From the NCBI GenBank assembly GCA_027186245.1, contig CP114497.1, positions 1,867,501-1,931,500 of the forward strand: 64,000 nucleotides of DNA, given 5' to 3'. The stretch is from Coriaria nepalensis (Eukaryota > Streptophyta > Magnoliopsida > Cucurbitales > Coriariaceae). Below are positions 22,413 through 37,283 of the stretch, one piece after another. The notes under the pieces were generated by a model. That model ran no database searches. It saw nothing but the letters and a program-made list of their open reading frames with translations, and had not been told where the DNA came from. Every line of letters begins with the position of its first letter. The first letter of the stretch is position 1. Both the position numbers and the translations under genes were made by a program.

Positions 22413-24232
22413 TTTCTCGAGCGATATTGACTGCTAGGGCTACATCTCCTGGGGATGTTTTCAGGACATCCTCTAGTTAAGGTCCGTTGCTCATAATATT
22501 GGATGTACATTAATATTGGGTATGGTTATTCATATTACTTCTTTCAGGTTAACTGTATATTGCTACATATAAATGTACAAATATGTATATTATAGTTGAA
22601 TTGTGTTTTCTTACTAATTATTTTGTAACTCTGTTTGATCATCCTCCCTTGGTGTAGGATCCTGTCAATGTTTCACAAGCGATTGAGCGCAAACGAGCAT
22701 TGTCCATGGTTCTCTCTCTAATAAAGAATCAAGAAAGAAGAGATGCTGAGGTGCCAACCGTTTAAACTTTCTTATAGATATCCACCTGTGATATACACCC
22801 AACCTAATTATATCTGTATATGTCTACATTTCTGGTTTATAACTTCTCAGGTTCTTGCTGAAGCAAAGAAAATTGTTGAGTCGCGAATGGCAGCGAGGGT
22901 GAGTTTCATGTCGTCCTTCTAAAGTTTGCAGATGTCCCTTTTCACGATATACTTCCTAAGCTAAGATGATGATTAATAGTATCTTGTTCTAGAGTTGAAG
23001 TAGTGATATGGTGTCATGATGGAAAAAAATCTTGCATGTGTAATTTTGTCTTACATGAAATTGGTTCATTTATCTTAGGCAGCTGAGGAGAATGAGATGC
23101 CTATTACATCACAAATAGGTCAAGATAATGGTAGGGCTGTTCTCCCTGGCAGTTCAATGTCGCCTTCATCCAATCTACAGCCCATCTCTGTTACAGCTTC
23201 ACCAACTGCAATGGCAGATAATGCATCTACTCTTGCTTCTCTGAGCATGGTACTTTTTTATAGTTGCTTGTCATGTTCATTCTGGCTTCTTCTTGTGCTC
23301 CTTTTCTTTGGAGAGTTATCTTACATACTGTGGACATTTTCAGCTTCCAGTGTATCTGAGAACGTATGCACTTGAGCAAATGGTTCAAGCTGCAAGGTCA
23401 TCAGCCGGAGTTCGGACTATCAAGCGGGTCGAACAAACTCTACAAGATCTTGGGGTTTGTTTCCTAAACTATTGATGCAGTGGAGACTACTTTATTTTCC
23501 CATTTCAATAATTGGGTTAATTTTGTTCAGATTGCATCTTTATTATATATAGATTTGCTTCTGGAAAGGAATATATATGTATTTTATTCTTTCAGGTTAA
23601 TCTGAAACCTAGGGTTCCAACCAAAGCTGTTTGTACAGAGCATTTAGCATTAAGAAAGGAAATATTGACTTTGTTGAATCTTCAAAAGCAGGTATGGTTT
23701 ATTGATAGTTGTAATATGTACTTTGTTATATACATAAGTCGTGTATTGTAATTAGCTAAAATTTCTTCTGCGGAGAAAGTTTGAAAGTGTTTCCTCTTCT
23801 CAAGCATTGATATGAGGCAGAGGGTTCTTCTTTTAGGGAGATTCCGTACAATGAGACACCCGGCACACCGAAGGCTAATAAATACAAGTTAAGTAACATG
23901 AGGATATTGGTTTATTTCAATACTGTGCCTATGAATACAGTTGCTAACATTGCTCTCTCATCACGTTGTGGTGCGTGATCGAACATTCAACCCTGATTCT
24001 AGGAATTTCGGAGGTAAAAAACTATTAAAAATAATATATTTTCATGTCAACATTCGAAGATCAGATTTGTGAATTTCAGCCTTGTGAACGTTTTATGGCT
24101 GTTGACAGGTGAATTTTTTAGATTTTTTAGACTTTTGAATTCCATCTCTAGGCATCAGGAAGGTTATCGGAAGCTCCATCTTCTCCAGCACAATCTAAGA
24201 GGCCAAGAAAACTCAAGGCATCGGATCTTTGA
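22413..24232 (+). pseudogene. SWC4/DMAP1-like, C-terminal half only, probable pseudogene
   Basis: Exons recognised are 22413-22481, 22658-22750, 22851-22898, 23079-23249, 23344-23454, 23596-23691 and 24152-24232, with poorly preserved pieces near 23815-23870 and 23967-24011. They encode [67 protein letters not shown] and the terminal SEAPSSPAQSKRPRKLKASD plus stop, all hallmarks of SWC4, a subunit of the SWR1 and NuA4 chromatin complexes. The N-terminal half with the SANT domain is absent and the first recognisable exon has an extra T (GATGTTTTCAGG) that shifts its frame. From 22658 to the stop the main exons are intact and in frame, so a short transcript could still be made. The decay is mild, hence moderately recent. 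Confidence 0.75.
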
Positions 24233-24841
24233 TTCTAACAGTGTGTAAACAAAACTTCCCCTCCAAGAACCAGTTCAATCTGTTTGTGATAAAAAAAACC
24301 ATTCATGTTTATCTCATTCATAGTGAAGGGTGTTGTTTGTGTTATTGGGATGCAGTTCGGATTCAATGGACAACTTAAGAGCTAGTACTTGGCAGCCTGA
24401 GTCCATTTGGAGGCACAAGAAGATAAATAGGGAGCAGAAAAGGAGAAGCAATTTTGTCCAGCACTGTCGCTTTCAAGTTAGTTTAGCAAAGCAGTATCAG
24501 AACTTGCCGTGACTTGTTATGGTGTTCAAATTCAAACATCTCAATTCATCAAATATACTCATTGGAAACACTACGTGTAAAATATATGCATTTATATATA
24601 TATATATATATATAAATATATAACCCAAAAATTAGCCGAAAGAAAGTTTATTTTGAGTATCACATTACAAATTCAGAGAATCAGAATAAAACAAGTTCCC
24701 TTATTGGGCAGTGTTGTCAACACTTGAAAAATAGGAACGATTATAGAATCAAGAGATGAAACTTTACAATCTGAGGTTGAAAAAGGGCATGAATCTAGGA
24801 TCCTGCAGTCGCGGAGCCTCCAAACCGTGTTAGTTGTGATA
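24233..24841. other. Convergent 3' region between SWC4 relic and NFU gene
   Basis: It contains a TA run at about 24595-24613 and probably the 3' UTRs of both neighbours. A 60-codon frame at 24330-24512 has no recognisable homology and is likely former SWC4 3' sequence. Confidence 0.5.
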
Positions 24842-25814
24842 CTAAGCAAACACGACATCATTGATATCCGGAAACTTCTCCTTAATGGCTGCTTTAATCC
24901 CGGAACCGATCGACTCGGGCCCCAAGTACTTAACACGGCAGTTTCCGCCTTCAACGGATAGCACTTCCACGCTCCCGCCGAAATTCTTAATGGCCGGTCT
25001 CAATATGTCAAGATGTCCATTAACTGCATCAACAGTTGTGTCCTTTGGCTCCTCATCGTAGACCTGGCGAATATCTTTCACTGCATCACCGAACTTCTCT
25101 TTCAGTACTCGTTCAATTCCCATCTTCATGGTCGTTGTTGAGCTCGGGCAGCTTCCACATGCTCCTGCAAATTTCTTGCTTTAGATTACATTCTTATGGG
25201 ATATAGGTAACTATATATATATACGATGATATAATTCTAGACGTAAGTATAATGAGTTCACCTATGAGTTGATCATGTGTTTCAACCAAGAAAAATGATC
25301 ATCTCTCTTTGGATTATTTGTGCCCTAATCCCCAAATTAAGACAATTCCCAATTCGCTAGTTTTCAATATCCTCTAAATTTTAGAATCATATTCCCAAAA
25401 ACTGCATGATGTAAGAGACAATAAGAAGAGGAAGGCAAGACTCGAACCTTGAAGTTTGAGAGAAATGACCCCATCTTCAACGCCCACAACGTCGACGTTT
25501 CCACCATCTGAGATGAGATAAGGTCGAACGTCTTCTAGGACCAAGTCAACGTTTCGTTCGTTTAGATCGAACTTCTGAGCCGAGTAGAGTCCTGGAGCAG
25601 AAGGAGACGACCCAGTGGACGCGCTGGAGCTCGAGGATGAAGCTCTAATGGCGGATTTGGAAAAGACCCTTTTTTGGGAGGCTAGTTTTTGTTGGTTCGA
25701 GGAGATGAAAAGTTGGTGATTTTGGCGAAGCTTAACGGGTATAATCTGTTTAGAAGTAGAAGAAGAAGAAAAAGAAGGGGTTTTGAGTAGTCCGGCAGCT
25801 GTTAGAGACGCCAT
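24842..25814 (-). CDS. NifU-like scaffold protein, chloroplastic (NFU1/2/3 type)
   Basis: Two exons (25814-25448 and 25164-24842, minus strand) give 229 residues. The first ~75 residues are Ser-rich and basic, a plastid transit peptide. The first NFU domain follows (NVDLVLEDVRPYLISDGGNV) with the Fe-S ligating CGSC motif at C125/C128, which spans just past the splice junction. A second NFU-like domain without the Cys pair follows (VNGHLDILRPAIKNFGGSVE to the end). This two-domain layout is that of plastid NFU proteins, which deliver 4Fe-4S clusters to photosystem I and other stromal proteins. Length and motifs are complete. It is divergent from the DUF724 gene at 26254, sharing a 439-bp intergenic region. 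Confidence 0.95.
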
Positions 25815-26253
25815 GGTTGATGACGGATGGCTTTTGGAGCAAAAATATATTATTTTCACGATTAGTGTGGCGTTGAATCAATTATTTTCGAGTTTTCTGT
25901 GTACGTTTTTGTAATATTATGAAGCTCAGGGGTTTTTTGTGATATTTGTTCGTATTATCCTAACAAAAGGAGATGAAGACAAAATATGTAACGCTATAAC
26001 TTCTGGATAAAATGAATATTCAAGTCGGATTGACCCGTCTCATTTCCAAATTCATCTGTCTACAATTTGCAAAAATAACCCTTTAGGTTAAAGATATTTT
26101 CAAAAATAGCCCACTAATTGAGCAATTTTTCCACCTGCCTATCATCATTCCCTGTCTCTCCTCTCTGTACTTTAATCGACTTACCAGTGACCATACCCAC
26201 TACAAAACCCTTTTCTAGGTTTCTCTCTCTCTCTCGCTTTTAGCAAGAAGAAA
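25815..26253. promoter_or_regulatory. Divergent intergenic promoter region, NFU / DUF724 genes
   Basis: Only 439 bp separate the two start codons, which point away from each other. A TC-rich tract (TTTCTCTCTCTCTCTCGC, about 26220-26237) lies just before the DUF724 ATG and is a typical leader feature. No clear TATA box is seen for either gene; the region may hold a shared or bidirectional promoter. Confidence 0.45.
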
Positions 26254-29200
26254 ATGGTCGTGGGTTTAGCTGGAGAAGACAACGGAACCCAGCAGCAGCT
26301 CCGTAAACCCCACAACATTTTCTCAACCGGCTCAGAAGTAGAAGTTCGTAGCGACGACGAAGGATTTAGGGGTTCATGGTTTGTAGCTACCATTGTTACA
26401 ATCCCCAGAGCTCAATCTCCTTCCTGCACCTTCAAGGTCAAGAAGAAGACTCTGGTCAAGTACAAGAGCCTCGTTACAGAAGATGGGACGGATAATTTGA
26501 AAGAGTTGGCTGATCTCGAAAATCTGCGGCCGTTACCGCCTGAAATTTCTGACCAGAAATTCGAGGTAGGTGTAGTCGTTGATGCGGATTATGAAGATGG
26601 ATGGTGGACTGGTGTTATTAAGGAGGTTCTAGAAAATTCCAGGTACACTGTTTTCTGTGACAATCCGCCGCATGTTATTAATTTTGAGCAGAGCAAGCTT
26701 AGGGTTCATCAGGATTGGGTTGATGGCAAGTGGGTTCTCCCTCCGAAATCGGTACAGTCTCAATCAAGCTCATCTGTTTTGTTTGTCTTAGAGTAATTTG
26801 TACACTTCAAGTTAGATGTGCATGCAAGTTGGATTTTTGGTCAAGTAGCTAGCTTATGTAAAAGTTTGCATTTTTCATGGATTAGGACCCATTGTTGTAA
26901 GCAGGGCGAAGAAGAATTTTAGATCAGCTTGATATATCCTGTAACTGTGATTGAAACACTTTAAAGTTTGTTTAAATCGCGAAACTCCCCAAATGCCTTA
27001 CCAGAAGTCAATACTCGATACATCACTTCCCAGATGATTCTTTTAAAACTCTTTATGTCTGTTTTCTTCTTCTATTGCAGAAGATATGATCTTGAATTTT
27101 TAAATCCATGTAAGTGATTGCAAAAATGATCCATAAACATTGTTTTGGTGGCATATACAGAACATAGCTACAGAAAAAGGTGGCGACTTGGATAATGTAG
27201 GGACAAAATCTGTGGCAAGAAAGGGGGGACGGAGAAATGTGAAAAGTCCAGTGACTGAAAATTCTGGTATACTTAGTTATTGACAAATGTAAACATTTTA
27301 GTCAAGTATTCTAAGAACATTTGGTTGATGATTAATAAAATTCAGTTTCGGGGCGCAAAGTAGGTGCTGCAGCACAAGATAGTAGTAAAGTGGATGGTAT
27401 AGTGAAAGAATGTGAAGGTCCAACTCTTTCAGCATCAAAAAGATCAAGGCAGACGCCCGCAAGGAGAAGGTCTGGTCAACTTCCTAACGGTGAAGTGCGC
27501 AAGATTCTGAGAGACCGGAAAAAGGATTCAATTGATCAATCCGAAGACAAGACAATGGTAAGCAATTCTTGTAAAACCAATGTAAATTAGGCTGCATTTT
27601 GGGTAAGTGGGTTTATCTGAAATGGGTAAACTGGAATCTGGGTAAGTTTCTCTGGGTTAACTAATTGTATTTTAGTTAAATTATGTGGGCTCTTGATTAG
27701 ATTTGTTGGGTTCTGGATTTTAGTTACAACCAAGCATTTAAAATGCCTACCCAAATGCATTTGTTTGATGAATTAATGGTATTTACACAGGAAACTAAAC
27801 AAGTGCGAGTTAGCAAAATCAGTAATAATAGAAAGCGGGGAAGACCTTGCAAATTGATTATCAGATCTTCAGGTGAAGGTAAGATAAGATCATGAAAATG
27901 AAAAAGATTTAAAAAAAAAGGTTAAATCATTCTTGTGGTATAGGTCAGCAGCAGAATGGAGCTGAAAATGTTGATGATCAAACGATTGACGAAGATTGCA
28001 TTAATGCTCAGTATTTGGTCTCGGAGATGGGGCCCAAAACAGGTACAATGAAACCATGAAAACCTTTGTTTCTCTTATGATAAACTGAATGGGCCTGAAG
28101 TGAAGAATTATTCAAAATATTATGAGATGCACAAGGCATTCTGCACTGTCGTGGCTTGATTTTAGCCACAGGTGTATCTACTCCATGTGTAGTGTAGAAT
28201 TCCTCAACACAGCTAAATAGTGATATTATTATTCAGTAGTCATCCCGTCCAATTTTGTCCTGTCATTCTTTTGTAGATGTTCAAGACGTGCTGGAAAGAA
28301 AGAAGGGCACAAGATCTAGGAATACAACAAAAGAAGTCGTAGTTGCTCAAGGTAGGGCATCTAACTATGTGGATGCTGACGACCAACCCCTTTCCTTGTG
28401 GTTCGGAGAGAAAATGCAGTCAGGCTCCCGTGAATCAAGTAATCTATGTCCCTAAAATTAATTGTGGTGGAAAACTTGTTTGACTTTGTGACCCAGTTTG
28501 CTTTTACCATTTCCCATTTGACAAATGGCAGTTTGGAAAAACGATATCCAGTTTGACATTCAATAATTTTGAAGTCCCGATTGTCTACTTGTCCTAACTG
28601 ATTCTATATCTGTTTACTTGACCAGGACAATCCCCTGCTACTACTACTACCACTATTGACCTGAAGAATAAGCCGATTGGCTTGAAAGCTAATAACAATG
28701 TGCTAGGTGAGAATCAACGATCGCCTTTTACGAAGAGCTCACCTATATGGAATGCTATTGATTCTATGGAAGTATTTACAATAATGCCACAAACCCCACA
28801 TTTCCGTCCTCTGGATACATTCAAGGAGGAATACCGTGAAGGATTAGCTATTGGAAATATGGTAACTTTTGCCAGCTTGGTCGAGAAGATATCCAAGCTT
28901 CAATTTGATGATCCTAGATCCGTTTTTGATAGTACGTTGGAAAGTCTTGTTCACTTGGAGAAGCACGGGTTTGATGTCAGTGTATTGCGGGATAGAGTAA
29001 ATGAGTTGATTTCGATTAAAGATAAGCAAAAACAGTTCATAGATGTGTCTGTAGATCTTCAGAGTAGAATTTTGGAGAATATGCAGGAGAAAGGAAAGCT
29101 TTCTGAAGAGATTGAAGATTTGGCGAAGAAGATCACTGAGTTGGAGAAAAAACGGGCTTTGTTGAAATCTGAATTGAAGGTGAAAGATGGGGAAATTTCA

Positions 29201-29323
29201 AGGCTGCAATCAAGACTGAAGCTTGTCAATGAAGGAAGTGAGAATAGTCGTGCCAAATTTGAGAACACGGCTTCAATCCCTTTCAAACCGGCTCTGGCAC
29301 TTTCTCCTGCAGTTCCTTCATAG
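26254..29323 (+). CDS. DUF724 / Agenet-domain protein
   Basis: Seven exons (26254-26751, 27161-27266, 27346-27557, 27791-27878, 27944-28042, 28277-28438, 28626-29323) give 620 residues, all in frame. Two tandem plant Agenet (Tudor-like) modules lie in residues ~20-165: FSTGSEVEVRSDDEGFRGSW with FVATIV, and FEVGVVVDADYEDGWWTGVI. A basic, disordered middle with AT-hook-like KRGRPCKL (about 300) follows. The C-terminal DUF724 domain contains SPIWNAIDSMEVFTIMPQTP, HFRPL and a predicted coiled coil (ELEKKRALLKSELKVKDGEI). Family members are implicated in histone or RNA binding and polar growth, but their biochemistry is poorly defined. Exon borders are inferred from GT-AG and frame; alternative splicing cannot be excluded. 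Confidence 0.9.
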
Positions 29324-29968
29324 CTGTGAGCTTTCCAAATATTCAGTGGAAGCATGCATGGCTCTCGGATTGACAACGTATATTTGTATTATTACTGTTG
29401 ACTGATGATCTTTTGTTTAGGGTAGTGATATTATCGTTCATCTTACCGCTTGGCCATTTGGATTTATATGCTTGTAGATCTTGAAAACAATCGAGTCAAT
29501 TATGTAGTGAATCCATTACAGCACTTGGGCTTTGAATTAATAGCATTTGCTTTAAAGCATACTATAATGTTCGTTTATGAACTAATTTAAACAACTTTTT
29601 CCATCATGTGTCGAGTTTCTATAATGCCAATGGAATCAAAATATAACATGGGTTCTCTATTGCTCCCAAAATATCGGACCAAAAGAGTAAAACAAATAGC
29701 CTAGAACACAATGTGAAACCACAATATTCAGAGACATGACCAATTCATTTCTGCTGTAATTACTACTCTGCCTAGTTAATGATACAGAAACATAACCCAA
29801 GTTTTAACAGGTGGAAAAAGACCTTTTCACATAACCCAAGTTTTAACAGGTGGAAAAATACCTTTTCAAGAAGACAATGTCCGACAACCTGTCCTTGCAG
29901 AGAAAATATGAGATTCGACCGAGAGATTAATGCAATTGATGAGGACTTCACTTTCGGTTCTTGTTCTC
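29324..29968. other. Convergent 3' region between DUF724 and DEAH-helicase genes
   Basis: It holds the 3' UTRs of both genes and a perfect-looking 39-bp tandem duplication at 29791-29868 (unit starting CATAACCCAAGTTTTAACAG), about 100 nt beyond the helicase stop codon. No other gene is seen. Confidence 0.55.
29791..29868. repeat. 39-bp tandem duplication
   Basis: The unit at 29791-29829 recurs at 29830-29868 with one or two differences (AAAAAGACC versus AAAAATACC). It lies in the presumed 3' UTR of the helicase gene. Confidence 0.8.
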
Positions 29969-33250
<3,282 letters not shown>

Positions 33251-33492
33251 CAAAACCCTAACCGGAAGAAACTAAAAAGAGAGCACGAGGATGAAGAACC
33301 AGGATCGAGAATTAGTACGGCGTAGAAGCCGATTGCATATGAAATTTAATCTGTAGGGAAAAAAAAAACAATTCTAGAGGGTTTGGAAAAGCTCATAATA
33401 ATTAGGGCAATTTCTACAATGCTCTCGAGAATGACCTATTTGTCCTTGTTCTCGTATATTATTTACGCGTTCGCCTTTAGTTGAAGTTCTTT

Positions 33493-33590
33493 TGGGCCTA
33501 TATATGAGCCTTGTTTCAGCCCAAACCCAAACTATGTTCCAATTCACTAACTAATGACGGTTAACCCGTTTGATTCCATTCATGTGGGCC
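33493..33590 (-). promoter_or_regulatory. Site II (TGGGCC) elements upstream of the DEAH helicase gene
   Basis: TGGGCC at 33493-33498 and 33585-33590, 240-340 nt upstream of the helicase start codon, plus several GCCCA half motifs between. This is typical of TCP-regulated housekeeping genes; inferred from motif only. Confidence 0.4.
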
Positions 33591-34749
33591 AGAAATATTG
33601 ATTCCGTATAGATTGTGGCCATTAGCCCATGAACAATGTTCACTTCACAGCAAATGGACCCATACTAACAGACCCAATCAATGAATCCGTTCTGTCAGAT
33701 TTATGATCCACATTGAAAGTATTTATTTATATTTAATATTATGTTATAATTTTGGATGTGGGTTGAATCATGTATGGACTTAACCCGTGTATCGTGTGAT
33801 ATGGTTAGAAGTCACAAAAGTTGGGGTCGGGACAGTGGGCCCGATACCGGTACCATAAGAAAAAGGAGAGAACTAAGTCACAAAGAGTGTACGAATATGC
33901 TATACGTCTAGGACATGACTAGAGTGCTGCCTCAGATACTATAGATATTAAAATTTTACATGGGTCAAAAAAATGATGTTAATTTATAATTTAGTTTAAC
34001 GCTACATAATATCTTAATTAAATCCATCCAATATCATCCGTGCTCAATAAAAGCTTAACCAAAATCAAACTCAGAGTCCTTTTCAATTCGATCCTGTCCT
34101 TATATATGTATCATAATCAATATCCCAATAAACAAAAGACTTCCGTTTGGAAAACCGTTAATTACTTGCCTTAATCTAATCTACTTCAATTAAGAAAACC
34201 CGTTTATTATAAAACATAAGTTCACGTACACACCGTACTATAAAACGCACGGACGCGGATTATCGATTATGTGATGAAATGTGAGAAAACATGATAGATT
34301 AAAGAATTAATATTTATATAAATATTCTTAAAATGTCAAAAATGAGTTTAGACGATGATCCTCATTTCCATGTATATGTACGTATATGTAGATATATATG
34401 TACGTTGTTCATGAATTTATTTAGTATTGAAATAGTTGTTCTTCTTTTGAGTAAATAAGCTTTTAGGGTTGTTGGGGAGATTAATGACACCCCTAAATGT
34501 CGAAGATATGAAATTAAAAGCTCTCACCAATCTGCAGGCAAACTCATTATGATAACGTTTCCAAGATGTCCCGAGCCAAAACACAAGGGGAAAAGGAAAT
34601 ATAGTATGGTATCATGTATATAATATATACTTCCAAACAGTAATATATGGACAAGAAACTACCGGACAAGGAAAAATAAAATTAAAAAAAAACATGAACC
34701 GCGAATGAAAGTAGATTACACGGATGCATAACTATAATAACGTAAATTT

Positions 34750-34871
34750 ATGGCTGGCGTTTGGAGCAGTGTTTACTTCTCCCACTTCAAAGGAACAACA
34801 CACCATGTGCATGGCTGACGTTTGGAGCAGTGTTTACTTCTCCCACTTCAAAGGAACAACACACCATGTGC
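34750..34871. repeat. 61-bp tandem duplication
   Basis: The unit at 34750-34810 (beginning ATGGCTGGCGTTTGGAGCAG) recurs at 34811-34871 with a single visible difference (GGC to GAC), followed by a third truncated start ATGGCT. It lies just beyond the 3' end of the GPAT gene. Confidence 0.9.
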
Positions 34872-34932
34872 ATGGCTTGAATTTACCAACAATGAAATGT
34901 GTTTTTTTGGCCAAAACATTGAATGAGTTGGA

Positions 34933-36771
34933 TTAATTAGTTTTAGCCTGATCAGCTATGCCTTCATTTCCGGCTAGAATCAGGTACTTGTCTCTCCTCG
35001 TAAGCTTCGTGCACTCAAACGTCAAAACCCGACCGATCTCTCTCTGCACTCGATTCGCCACGTCAAATCTCAATGTCATTTGATCATCCACACGATCACG
35101 GCACCTGGCAGACGACGACGATGATTGTCCACAATAAACCTCGTCGAGAAAACGAACGGTGTAAGATGGGTTCGGGTTCATCAAGAAACAAAGTGGGTCC
35201 AAGCACTTGAGCCCGCTCGCGGTGGTGCCGTGGATCATGCTCACGTGGCTGTCGTTCGCGACGGGGATGATGGCATCACTCATTTCCGAGAATAACGGAC
35301 TGAACCGCAGGAGATACGGTTCTCTGCATGTAGTTCCTTCCGGGCATACAACGATATCACCCTTCTTCAACAATCTCTCCATCATCATAGCGTCCTGATC
35401 TCTGTTCCTCGTCAATCGGACGGTCCTGATCGGCGATAGAATCTCGGACATTCGGCTTAAGCTGTAGGTGACTGCCGTGGGTGTTTTCTGTAAAATAAAG
35501 GAGAGGTAAACCGGGTCTAGTAGGGTTCTATGGTTGCAAACGTAAAGGTTGCCTTTGCGTTTGGATTCCCCGTTTGGAAGGTGAGAAAATGTGGTTTGTG
35601 GCCGGGAAACGGTTAGGTGCATGCCAGTAAAAGCAAGGATAGGGATCCCAATACAGTAGGGTAATGAAATGGAAATAAAGAGTCTCAAAATGGAAAGGAA
35701 TAAGCCAAATGGTAACCATACGAAGCATGTTAGACTCTCAATGAGGGTTGGTTTGAAAGCTAGTCTCCCATCATGGAATATTAATGGCTTTGGATACTCT
35801 TCTCTTGCTAGATTCTGCCACTTTCTCTTTTCACCTCTACTCACCAAATAAACTTCCTGTCAAACATAAAGCCAGACATGTAATGAAGTCAAAACTATAC
35901 ATATCAAGCTAAGATCATCATCTGAAAAAGATGAAAATGTACTGATTACATAATCATGCTTCCAACCAAAATAATATAAAAAATAGACTATTACCTTGCA
36001 AAGGGATGAAAAGTGGGGATCAAGGCCATTGCGGTAGTTAGAAAAGGCAATAACATTGTCTTTATCAGCATGGGTTTGAGACAAGTTAGAAGCCATGATG
36101 ATGATCTCTCTGATGGTCTTCTTCTCTTCCATTAGACCCACGAAGTAGCCACAGCACACTTTAAGATCTCTCCCAACAACAAGGTCAATCTCTAGATAAT
36201 CTCTCAAAAAGCATTCGATCATTACTTGAGGAAAGTGAGTACTAAACCCCACTTTCTTACCACCCTGCTTTACGACTTGAAACATTTCATGCCCAACATC
36301 CTCTAAGAAGTACTTCGGCAAAACCGAACTTCCAACCCTAAAGCTGTCCTTTTTCAGTCCAAAGAAGGAAACCATGATCATGATTCTCAACCCCATTTCC
36401 TCGCTAGCCAAACAAACAAAAGGGTAGGAGAGGAGAAGGAGTATAGCCCTTATAACACTACCAGCCTCAAAAGCTACAAGCATGAAGTATGGAAACAGAG
36501 AAGAAGACGACTTCAAAAGGGTTTCCTCCACGTTGAAAATCAAAGTATGGTTTGATAGGTTGTCGTTGGGGTGATCGAACGACGACGATCCATGAACAGT
36601 AGTACTACTACCCAGAGAAGAAAGCTTACGATACTTTCCACTCGATGCCGATGTGCTACGAGCCGTGGCAACGCCAATATTACTATTATTTCTACGTAGA
36701 ACTCGAAACTTTCTGAAAATTATGCGGTAGAAGAAGAAGAAGAGTGCCTCGAAGAAGAAAGCTTTTGACAT
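34933..36771 (-). CDS. Glycerol-3-phosphate acyltransferase, land-plant GPAT2/3-like
   Basis: Two exons (36771-35995 and 35856-34933, minus strand) give 566 residues. The N-terminal half is the HAD-phosphatase-like domain and the C-terminal half the acyltransferase with membrane segments. The acyltransferase block NHRTLLDP (about 367-374) and the PEGTTCREPYLLRF block (about 430) are intact. In the phosphatase half the usual DxDGTLL motif reads FNVEETLL, so both catalytic Asp residues are missing. In the characterised family, members lacking these residues keep sn-2 acyltransferase activity without phosphatase, yielding lysophosphatidic acid rather than monoacylglycerol. This and the sequence style point to GPAT1/2/3-type rather than the cutin GPAT4/6/8 group. 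It likely acts in ER lipid or extracellular polyester synthesis. I used the ATG giving MSKAFFF; no earlier ATG lies in the open frame. Confidence 0.9.
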
Positions 36772-37142
36772 TTTATGTTTTTTGTTTTCTCTTCTCAAAG
36801 GGGAAATATAACTGCACTACTATATTTGGTAGTAGAACTAAAGTAGGAATCAGGAGTCCTTGTTATGTTAAAGAGAAGGGTAGTGCTGGTTTTATACGAC
36901 AGGGCTGGTCAGTTACTGGTCCATGCGCTATTATTGCAGTTATCAACAATTAATATTCTTGCCTGTTAAGAGCCAGCTCGGTTGGCTAGCCAGCTTTTCC
37001 ATTCTTCTCTACTTCTCTGCAACTTCGTCTTACCTATAGCTATGTTATAATACATACATACATACATACTTTTAATTATATATATATATAGTATATTATA
37101 TAATTATTAAAACCTTCCATATCTGTTTGGATATAATTCATT

Positions 37143-37283
37143 TTAAGTTGATTTATAAATAATGATGATTTATAAATTAATATAAAAGTTAAATATTTTT
37201 CGAACCCATTTATGATTATAATATAAAAGTGATATATTATGAATTTTTAAATTTATAACTCATTATTTATAAATTAATTTTAA
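37143..37283. mobile_element. Short MITE-like hairpin element
   Basis: The left arm TTAAGTTGATTTATAAATAA (37143 on) is nearly the reverse complement of the right arm (37260-37283, TCATTATTTATAAATTAATT and on). The arms are about 23 bp and enclose ~95 bp of AT-rich sequence. Size and palindromy fit a MITE or a potential small-RNA hairpin. Confidence 0.45.

Larger units (their letters stand above)
33251..34932. other. Upstream region of helicase gene and intergenic DNA
   Basis: The left part is the helicase promoter. The middle is AT-rich without features. A 61-bp tandem duplication lies at 34750-34871. No gene is supported. Confidence 0.55.
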
